NCBI GenBank assembly: GCA_023897205.1
Contig: JAHWDD010000002.1
Span: 1,922,001 to 1,986,000, forward strand
Direction: 5' to 3'
Length of the DNA stretch: 64,000 bases
DNA from: Exophiala sp. HKRS030
Taxonomy: Eukaryota > Ascomycota > Eurotiomycetes > Chaetothyriales > Herpotrichiellaceae
Under the pieces are notes generated by a model. The model had not been told where the DNA came from, did no database searches, and was given only the letters and a program-made list of their open reading frames with translations. This document shows positions 56,281-64,000 of the stretch, in pieces (the stretch's first letter is position 1; every line of letters starts with the position of its first letter). The position numbers were made by a program, and so were the translations under genes.

Positions 56281-58513
56281 TCAATCTTCGGTCCCTTCAA
56301 CACGTGCTTCCTTCTCTTCCTGGATCGAACTTCGGTGTAGCCCCTGCATAGCGTCGCGATGTATCACGTCCTCCCCGAGGATCAGATCGAATTGCTGCAG
56401 CATCGTCAGACTTGTCTTTGGAGGCAAAGTAGCACAATTATACTCACTGGGCCATGGTACGCTCCCTTTTTGACTATCCACAACCCGGCGATAAATATCA
56501 AGAAAAGTCCCACGACAACAGAGACATAATCTGCGTGTCAAGTTAGTGGGAATGGTAGAGTGGTTGGAGGATATTGGTTTCGAATTAGAATCATTTGGAT
56601 GCCGAATGGTCAACAAGACAAAGTTACATACTCATATTCGATGCGTTCACGTCGTATGTCGCCGGGAAGCAGAAAAACTGAGTTTCGGTATCAGCACCTC
56701 TCAGGGCCAAAGGGTTTTGAATCTTCCGTATCTTACTCACAATTGATGTAACAAAGACGAACACAACAGCTATTAAATTGATGACGAAGCCATACCGATG
56801 GCCGAGGCTGAAATCCGGAGTGAGATCCGCCACGGCAGATCGTCCTCGGACAAGAAAAACGAGGACGGGAGCCGCGTAGGAGACATTGAGGAAAATGGTG
56901 CAGCTGGCGATATAAGCGTTGAATGCCACGGGTGGGCCTGAACAGCGAAGAACAGAATTAGCTAAAGTATGTCATGAGTGGGGGTAGTGTGTATATATAC
57001 CAAGATACAGTAAACCAAAGAGTAGATTGAAAGTAGCAGCCACCAGGATTGCATTCACAGGTACGTTCAGACGAGGTTCAATACGTGCAAGACTGGTTGA
57101 CGGGTTAGCATTTTGAAACCGAATTCCGTATTCAATCTTGGGCTGACTTACCATCGTGAAAATGGTGTACCATTGTCTCGAGCCATGGCCCACAGAAGCC
57201 TTGAGCCAGATGTGATGCTGCCATTGGTGCCGTTGACGAAACAAATCGCGAGAGCCACGGTGAGCACGACCGCCGCAGCCCGACTGTGTGTTGCTTGATG
57301 GATGATCTCGGTGATGGGCATTCTAGTGGGAGTAGACAAAATGGTCTGCGGGTCGGTAAGGCTGAACAACATTACCAGGATAAAAGCAATACCACTGTGT
57401 TCATACATTGTAAGATACACCGTCCGTCGAACTGATAAGATAGGGCAAGAGTGCTTACGTTATTCCTCCAATTGCCACCGCCGTGATCATGGCAATGGGG
57501 GCATCTCTTGTCGGTCGTGGCATTTCTTCAGTCAGATGGGCCACAGCGTCGAAGCCGATCAGAGACAAAGCAGACTGAAGCAGACCCAAGATCCAAGCCA
57601 TGCCATCACTCCAGCCGGTCGTATTGGAGAAATCGGTAAAGACATATTTTGCATGGGTTTTTTCAGAAGTGGCCAGGATCGTGGCACTAATGACGACGCA
57701 TGCGAGAATAGACCACAACACTACCAAAGTCAGTCATGCTCATCTCTCTCTTGCTATGCTTGGGAAGCATTATTAAACCGAGGTTCGAGATAAACTCACA
57801 AGCGCCTTCATTCCAACGACCCAGGAGGTGGTACCCAAAAACATTCAACAAGACCCCAAAGAGAGAGACCGCGACGAAGATGAGATATGTTCGCCATTCG
57901 GTAATCTCATAGTGTCCCCCCGAACCCACTTGGATGGCGGCAGAGAAAAATTGGGCTTTCGGTGCTGGTTAGCTGGCGTCATTCTCGAAAATGTCAGGAT
58001 ATTGGGTCCCACAAACCAGCAAAAAAGGCTTCGGTGGTGATTAATGTCAACCACCCAGCAATGTTGATCCAGCCAACGATGAAGCTCTACCTAAATTAGC
58101 ATGGATTTCCATATGAACGAATAAATAAAGGGGTTGCATAAGCCTACCATCATGACCTTCCAACTTTCATGAGATGCTGCGAATGCCCAGTGATACTGAC
58201 CTCCAGCGGTGGGCCAAATCGAACTCAATTCTCCTAGGCTTGCGGCGATGCATAAATTGCAAAGGACGCATAGGATGAACCCATAGACAAAGGACACAGG
58301 CCCCCCAGAAGGCATCACGATCCCCAGCGTCCCGGCCAATGCGATCCATGTACTGGAATCGTTAGATAATCCTCAGCTGATTTTTAGATGCGTTGATTTT
58401 TTTTATACTTACTTCAAGATAGCAAAAGTCATACCGATCATGGTCAGTTTCGAAAAGCGCTTTTCCAGATGTCCCTCTTTCGTATGGAGTTCGACGGCAG
58501 TTGGGCTTTCCAT
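56281..58513 (-). CDS. APC-family amino-acid/choline permease (ACT type)
   Basis: Eleven exons: 58413-58513, 58148-58352, 58017-58086, 57800-57955, 57459-57720, 57152-57394, 57001-57092, 56741-56937, 56632-56677, 56448-56530 and 56281-56394. Every junction keeps frame and the total is exactly 522 residues. The family includes yeast Hnm1 (choline) and Uga4 (GABA) and Aspergillus GabA. Seen here: R-F-S-K-L-T-M-I-G-M-T-F-A at the start of helix 1, then G-P-V-S-F-V-Y-G-F and A-S-L-G-E-L-S-S-I-W-P-T-A-G-G-Q-Y-H-W, the signature of the group. Further on come I-G-F-D-A-V-A-H-L-T-E-E-M-P-R-P-T-R-D-A-P and A-M-A-R-D-N-G-T-P-F-S-R. About twelve membrane segments fit. The substrate (GABA, choline or another amine) cannot be fixed from sequence. 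Confidence 0.94.
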
Positions 58514-59240
58514 GTTGTCTGATCTACCCAATGGGTGATTTAGAGACTGGATAGTTTCGTGGAACGCTCTGGGAGAAGATCAACGCATAAGCATTTTGTA
58601 TATGTGTGTGTGAGAGAGAAAAGTGTTTCAGGGGAGAGGCTAGAGAGATACTGGTAGCTTTATGTGTTACCAGGTATCTATATAGTATTGCTCCACAATC
58701 AATCCCTGAGGCATGTGTAGCCATCGTAGTTGAATCCGTGCAGCCGTCTGACACCATTCTGTTCTTGCGGAGTACGAATATTAGACTCGTCATCAGCCCA
58801 CAGAGTCTTCCTTTTCCCCGCAAGTCCTCAATTTCATTGATAACTGCAGAGATTGCTTGACTCTGTGTTAGATGTGAAGTGTGGAATGGGGGTTCATTTG
58901 CCTCCACTTTTTTTGGCTCTAGCCACATATGTATATAAAAGCCGATCGCCGATTGGTTGATGGCCAAGTGGCAACGTCCTGCGGTTTGATGGTTACCACA
59001 CGCCGTGCAGAAAGGTTGATCTGAAAAGAAGAGATGACGAAGCTTGGATATTTCCCTTTGAGGCACTAATGTGAGACTGAATCTAGAGCCTACCAGGGTT
59101 CCTCGTCTCCGACCGATTTCCTTATCATTGTTTCCCGGCAGACATCCCTAACCAAGGTCTTTTTATCTTCGCTGTCCGCGGAACAAAATTCGACAGGGAT
59201 TGTTGGTTCAACCCTCTGACACAACCAACATGCTGCGTGA
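58514..59240. promoter_or_regulatory. permease promoter and upstream flank of a pseudogene
   Basis: About 0.7 kb between the permease ATG and the first recognisable codons of the decayed transporter. It contains a TATATAA element at about 58932-58938 and GT/GA repeats near 58602-58620. The missing 5' half of the transporter is not found here on either strand by eye. Confidence 0.5.
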
Positions 59241-60184
59241 TTGGAAGCTGGGCAACTAACGAACCTTGCGTGGGCCATGTGGTGGATAGATTCAGCCATT
59301 GCGGTCACCATCGGGCTTTTCCACCCATTTGCCATCATATCTCTACACGACGACGGTAAAGAGGCTCACATGAAGCTCCAAGCGATGACGACTGTGTGGT
59401 TGCTCCCGGTTGTGAGCACCATTGTCGCCTCAGCCACCGGAGGAATCGCGGCCGAGGCTCTCACCAATGCTGGATGTCATCAGCATGCCTTCTGGACCAT
59501 GATCATTTCGTGTATCTTGCTTGTTACTGGCCTCCCGATTGCGACGGTGAGCCTTGTCATTTAATTCCATCGGTTGACCACGCACCGTCTTCCTTAAGTA
59601 ATGGTCGTCTCGATTTTCCCCTTGAACGTCTTAGACAGGGATCATTTGCCCTGATGCGATTGGGCCGCGTCGCGGCAGAGCTGTTTCCGAACTTGGATAA
59701 TATAGCTCTGGATAAATACGGAAACGTTGGCTCAGAGCTGGACACATTTGGTACCGCAGTTGCCATGATCATGTGGTGATACGATCTCTTGTGGGTAGTG
59801 TTGGCGCTCTTGAGCACCACAAGAGACAAGTTTCTTTTCAATATGGGTAAGTTCTCACAGCCAGCAGATGCACCCACATGAGTCTGTCAACCAAAGATCT
59901 GAAGCTGACCTGTTTTTTAACCCGTACCCAGGTTGGCGGGGCTTTATTTTCCCATTGGGAGCGTTTGCTGTCTCTACCACCACACTCGGAGCCAATACTC
60001 TAGTTCTTTCTTCAAGGTGTTAGGTAAAATCTTCTCCCTTGCCGTCCTCCTACTTTGGTCGATGGTTGTTTTCAAGCACGCCATGGCGAGTTTGAACGAG
60101 ACCATGTTTTTTGCACCATGTGCAAAGGATTTCGACCAATATTGGGTGGAGAAGAAGACTCAGCACTTGGAGTCTGCTGGATAG
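59241..60184 (+). pseudogene. decayed TDT-family transporter (Mae1/Ssu1-like), 5'-truncated
   Basis: Translated pieces match the second half of fungal TDT transporters, which export malate/C4-dicarboxylates (Mae1) or sulfite (Ssu1). In order: A-M-W-W-I-D-S-A-I-A; W-L-L-P-V-V-S-T-I-V-A-S-A-T-G-G; R-Q-G-S-F-A-L-M-R-L-G-R-V-A; F-N-M-G-W-R-G-F-I-F-P-L-G-A-F-A-V-S-T-T-T-L-G across an intact-looking intron (59846-59931); then F-F-K-V-L-G-K-I-F-S-L-A-V-L-L-L-W and M-F-F-A-P-C. The frame is broken by TAA at 59562-59564, TAA at 59595-59597 and TGA at 59777-59779, and it shifts once at about 59598-59640 and again near 60000. The first 150-170 residues are absent. It lies divergent from the APC permease. 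Confidence 0.87.
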
Positions 60185-60860
60185 GTTTATAGAGACCAAT
60201 ACGCGCCCGGCTATCTGCTGTAGATTAGTCAAACATATTAGATAGTATTCCTCAGCTTAATACGACTCCATTGCAACGGGTCAAGACAACGAGGAGGGAA
60301 AGGTGTAATCTAATGATGACGGCATTTGAATAGACACGTATCATACATAGTATGAGTCATTTTTCAACCTGGTCGATGTGAAAAGCGAAAGACGTAAGGC
60401 AGGTATTGCATATGGACGGAAAGAAGCAGCATCAATCTACAGCCCGGGGTTCTAGCAGCCCGCAATGAAGTTCTCCCTGTGGATGTTGATGGGCATGAAA
60501 TAAAGGGGCCTCGTAGGGTTGGCTTAGTAACAGTTTTAGGGTTCGGGAAGTTTGTTCCGGGCTTCGATTATGCAATGATTGTCTCTCTCTCCGGGCTCCC
60601 GGGAGTCTTATGACGTATCGTAGAAATCCACCTGAAGAAGAGCCCAAGCTTCACCTCCGCAGATGCGGCAGAAAACACATCTACCACCACGGGTGCAATA
60701 CAGCCCAGCTTTATAGCTTCAACATTTCCTTATCCTTCTCCTCCTTCGGTCTTTTTCGAACCGCCTACCACTTCCCTCTCGTTTAAGCTTCCTGCCGTGT
60801 CCGACAAGAGACTTCTCCCGAACAACCTTCCCTACGGCGTCTTCTCACCTTTGATCCGCA
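60185..60860. other. intergenic, no gene seen
   Basis: About 0.7 kb between the pseudogene and the next start. A CT-rich stretch at 60725-60850 is a likely promoter and leader of the downstream gene. Confidence 0.45.
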
Positions 60861-61471
60861 ATGTCTTCCGACGCATTTGCCGCGTTAAGGAAAACAAGCG
60901 GGGATGAATTGGGAAGGCTGGCGGAAGAACACTTCAAACACGAGTGAGAGCAATAGACTCCCTGGTTCTAATAAGCTCACAAATCCTGACTGACTTGGTC
61001 CGCAGTTTACGAGAAGAAGATCGAGATGTGGTGAAACGATCCGCTTCAAAGGTCTCTACCCATGCCATGATCGGATCGGCCATAGGCGTAGGATTGGGCA
61101 GTTTCTTTGCCTACCGGATTCGGGCGAATCGACGAGCGTTCTACGAAGCTTTCCGCGCCACCGAGAAGCCTACGCACGTGCGATTCGCGGACGGGAGAGA
61201 AGAAGCTATACCGGACGTCACGCCGTTGTTACAGCCAACGTCGCTAGGGGACGCGATGGCTTTTACATTCTTTGGTATTGCCGGATTGTTCCTGGGAGGC
61301 GAGACTGGTCTCTTGACAGGGACGTGGTCAGCCCGGAGAACATTGGCACAAAACCCAGACACTCAGGCGCGGGTGGAAAAGGCGTGGAGAGCATTCAGAG
61401 CAGATACATTGAGAAAGCAAATTGAGGAGTTGGAGGCTGGGAATAGCAAGGAGGACTCGATGCTTTGGTAG
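60861..61471 (+). CDS. small two-helix membrane protein, function unknown
   Basis: Two exons, 60861-60943 and 61006-61471, giving 182 residues. Two glycine-rich hydrophobic segments are visible: about 50-70 (M-I-G-S-A-I-G-V-G-L-G-S-F-F-A-Y) and about 108-130 (A-F-T-F-F-G-I-A-G-L-F-L-G-G-E-T-G-L-L-T-G), separated by a charged loop. Glycine-zipper-like spacing and the short charged C-terminus fit an organelle-membrane protein, perhaps mitochondrial. There is no classical presequence. Similar short proteins are common hypothetical entries in filamentous ascomycetes. I do not recognise a function. Confidence 0.82.
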
Positions 61472-62182
61472 GGACTAATAGGTATGGACATATAAGAAGA
61501 ATGACCATGCCAATCAGAATTGTTGGGTATGGATTGTCAGAATATATGTTGATGGCCGAGAAGAAGAAGAAGAAGTCAGCATCTCTCTGTCCCAAAACAG
61601 GAATCGGCAGACTCCCTCCTCGTGCCTCAAAAATCCACGTGTCATCTTCCTTAGTCCCCCATGAAGCGAGCTCGATGGCAGTAATGGCAATATCGGCCTT
61701 CGAGATAGGAACCGTGAGCTCGAACAACTGATGAAGAACAAGCGGCTTGAAATCCGGCATTCCTAATCTTGACCAAGCGTCTCATTGTGTGTTGCATCGA
61801 ATCATTCAACACTGACACCTCGACCGTGGCAAGATTACGGTTCACGTTGGAGGAATCCGATTCTCAATCGCGCAGTTCTGTTTTCTTCAAAGACCTTTCT
61901 CGCTGCTACACATCAAAGGGACAACTCAGTATTCATTCACTAGTAAGATTGGGATCATTTAACATCGCTGCAAATGGAATTCACTTCACTGCCGCCACTT
62001 TTCAACCACCTTTATTCTTACCCTGGAAATTTACACTCGCACATTCCCCTTCCTTTCGACCTAGAACATCGTTGTTCACATTAAATCCAAAGCAAGTTCT
62101 CTAACTCGCAGACATCCTCCCTCCTCAAACGTCAGACGTCATTGTCAACGAGATCCGTTCTACCGACGCGTGGTCGTGAAAA
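61472..62182. other. intergenic, no gene seen
   Basis: About 0.7 kb. A GAA microsatellite lies at 61560-61575. No conserved frame is visible on either strand. Confidence 0.45.
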
Positions 62183-63604
62183 ATGGCTGCCACCGAAACC
62201 CTTCTTGAGGTCATTGATAAAGATGGTGACTTGATCCTGGCAGTCGGGATTGACGAAGACCCCGACGAGATGACAGATCGTGAGGGACGCGCGCCACAAG
62301 AGTTGGTAGCCATGGAGGAGGATCTTTGGGGAGAACCTGGTCCAAGCTATGGACGTACTGGTCATCCCAATGGAGATGAAATCAGCATAAGTGACTACGA
62401 CGAGTCAGACCTCACTGGGCAACCAAGACTTCAAGATTTGAGGAGCCAAGAGGAGGAACTTGGGAGAGAGACTAGTTCAAGCTCTCGACACTATGTTCGT
62501 CTCCTGGTGTCGTCGACGTTCCTCACGCATGCTTCTCCAGTCTTCAAAGTCATGTTGGATGGTCGGTTTGCAGAAGGACAACTCACGCTTTCGAAGCAGA
62601 ACCCTCCTACCATCGCACTACCAGAAGATGATCCTGATACTGTTGCTTTGCTCTGCAAGATCTTGCACCTGATCGGCGACATTTATCAGCGAGTAACGGG
62701 CAAGCAATTGATCAAATTGGCGGTCATCAGCGACAAGTACAACTGCTCCAGGTCTCTCGTTCCATGGTTTCGAGGCCAACTCCATCAATTCACAATCCCG
62801 GCAACTGGCATTTTCGATCAAGTGGCCCTGGATAGGCGTGAGATGAGTCTAGAACAGGTTATCTTGATTTCTTATCTCATTGACGATAACGAAATGTTTG
62901 CAAAATCCACCGAAACCTACTATCGGGAGAAGAGCCGTGAGCAGATTCAGATAAGTCTGAAGTTAGTTGTTGACGGTTGGATACAATCCGATCTCGTAGG
63001 TAAGCACACGCACTTAGTATTTCGTTTGTGATATTTCAAATCTCACTAACATTCTCGAGCAACAATCCAAAACTGGCAAGACTATTTCCTTGACCGAGCC
63101 GCTCAGATTGGCGGTGACGTGCTTGAGAGCGTTGTCAAGCAGATGAACATGGCGGATCACGAAGGGTCTAGCTATGACAAGAGCAGCAGCAGCTTCGCCT
63201 TGTGTCCAGGACACGCACAACGTTTGGGAGCTCTGAGCGCCGTCCTCACCTTACGGGGGCTGTGGCCCAACAGCAATCGATGCAACAAGAGCGTAAGTGG
63301 TATGATGAGAGAGTGGGAAGATGTGGGAGCCATCAATTTTCATGACGACAGAACACCGATGCCCGTTCGTGGCGGTACCTGGGGTCCGTGCATGTGCGCA
63401 GATAGGCTCAACATCAACACTGAGCTGGAGTTGCGAATCATTCGACTGGAGTTTGATCTCAGAGGCGGCATCTGTTTACCTTGCTTCAAGCGGAAAGGAA
63501 GGGTCGAGACACCTGCAGAGTGTCCCAATATGATTACTCACAAACTGTGGCCACATTGTGTCTTGAACGCTGAAAATGGACTCGGTAAAAATGGATCTGG
63601 TTGA
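62183..63604 (+). CDS. BTB/POZ-domain protein with acidic insert
   Basis: Two exons, 62183-62999 and 63060-63604, with a 60-bp intron, giving 453 residues. A BTB fold is seen in two parts: the first strand D-G-D-L-I-L-A-V-G at residues 14-22, then V-R-L-L-V-S-S-T-F-L-T-H-A-S-P-V-F-K-V-M-L at 105-125. A-L-P-E-D-D-P-D-T-V at about 145 and the later helices with A-V-I-S-D-K-Y-N-C follow. Fungal BTB proteins usually join these parts directly; here about 80 acidic, polar residues intervene. After the splice, the C-terminal part contains several cysteines (C-P-G-H near 320, C-M-C and C-L-P-C later) that could bind a metal. BTB proteins mediate dimerisation or act as Cullin-3 adaptors; the role here is unknown. 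Confidence 0.86.
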
Positions 63605-64000
63605 GCATGGCATAGCAACGGGATTGGATTTCAGTTAGTCTTGACGAAGCTACGGACGGCATGTTACGATGTGATCGGCACTGGCGACTGTTGAGTGTAT
63701 CAAAGGTCTGAGTGTGAAACAGGATGTGACTTGATTTGAAAAGGGAATGATTGAGCGACGAGTGTTACAAAAAAGCATTGTTCGACATGGTCTTATCACA
63801 AGGCTAGTGAGAACCAGACGTGTGTACAGAGTATCAACAGACTGAATTCGAATCAATCCATAAAGATCACCCTGACGCGTAATGCGTATATTGATTGCAC
63901 TTTACACCTCCAGCACCTTTCGTTCTCTCCGTTGCCTCTCATGTCTTTTTTCTTTTCCGTTTCGCTTGTCCAATGACAACTTCAATATTGTCACGGAGCA
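63605..64000. other. intergenic at the window edge, no gene seen
   Basis: The 3' region of the BTB gene followed by a pyrimidine-rich stretch (63900-63970) that could be the leader of a gene beyond the window. Nothing can be called. Confidence 0.4.

Overview
The window is eukaryotic nuclear DNA from a filamentous ascomycete (Pezizomycotina). The evidence is many short introns (about 45-150 bp) with GT..AG ends, zinc-cluster (Zn2Cys6) regulators, a hybrid histidine kinase, a UPF0662/DUF2408 protein, a BTB protein of fungal type, a GPI-anchored cysteine-rich protein, and housekeeping genes (ARF1, ribosomal uL1/L10a, VPS25, verprolin, aconitase) in ascomycete form. A Eurotiomycete (possibly Chaetothyriales-like) is my impression only. 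I see no rRNA, tRNA, CRISPR array or intact transposon. I support 26 protein genes and one decayed transporter, with exon boundaries worked out by reading frame and splice consensus.

Layout. 0-10.4 kb holds housekeeping genes: a small basic nuclear-type protein (-), verprolin (-), ARF1 (-), a GNAT acetyltransferase (-), ribosomal L10a (+), an inner-membrane-type mitochondrial protein (-) and a helix-hairpin-helix protein (+). 10.5-15.7 kb holds a GPI-anchored Ser/Thr-rich protein (-), then an SDR oxidoreductase (-) divergent from a Zn2Cys6 regulator (+). 17.2-25.4 kb holds a multi-pass membrane protein of unknown function (+), an LPX1/AKT2-like alpha/beta hydrolase (-), a six-BRCT Rtt107/Brc1-like DNA-damage scaffold (+) and the ESCRT-II subunit VPS25 (-).

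26.1-32.6 kb is an apparent alpha-glucoside (maltose) utilisation cluster: an MFS sugar permease (-) and a GH13 alpha-glucosidase (+) share a 664-bp promoter, and a Zn2Cys6 regulator (-) lies just beyond the glucosidase. The shared promoter carries two palindromic CCG/CGG elements of the kind zinc-cluster proteins bind. 33.2-36.1 kb is an RSF1/CECR2-like PHD protein, probably a chromatin-remodelling accessory factor. 36.7-42.4 kb holds a GAF-PAS hybrid histidine kinase (-) and a membrane-anchored GH105-like glycosidase (+). 43-47.4 kb holds UPF0662 (+) and an ACO2-type aconitase (+).

After a 3-kb gene-poor stretch come an NmrA-like protein (+) and a convergent Zn2Cys6 regulator (-). 56.3-58.5 kb is an eleven-exon APC amino-acid/choline permease (-). 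Beside it, at 59.2-60.2 kb, lies the relic of a TDT-family (Mae1/Ssu1) anion exporter with stops, frameshifts and no 5' half. The window ends with a small two-helix membrane protein (+) and a BTB protein whose BTB fold is split by an acidic insert (+).

Other points of interest are an over-represented 9-mer (TACGGAGTA or its complement, eight exact copies found, all between genes) and two stop-free introns whose length is a multiple of three, one of them inside a zinc-cluster DNA-binding domain.
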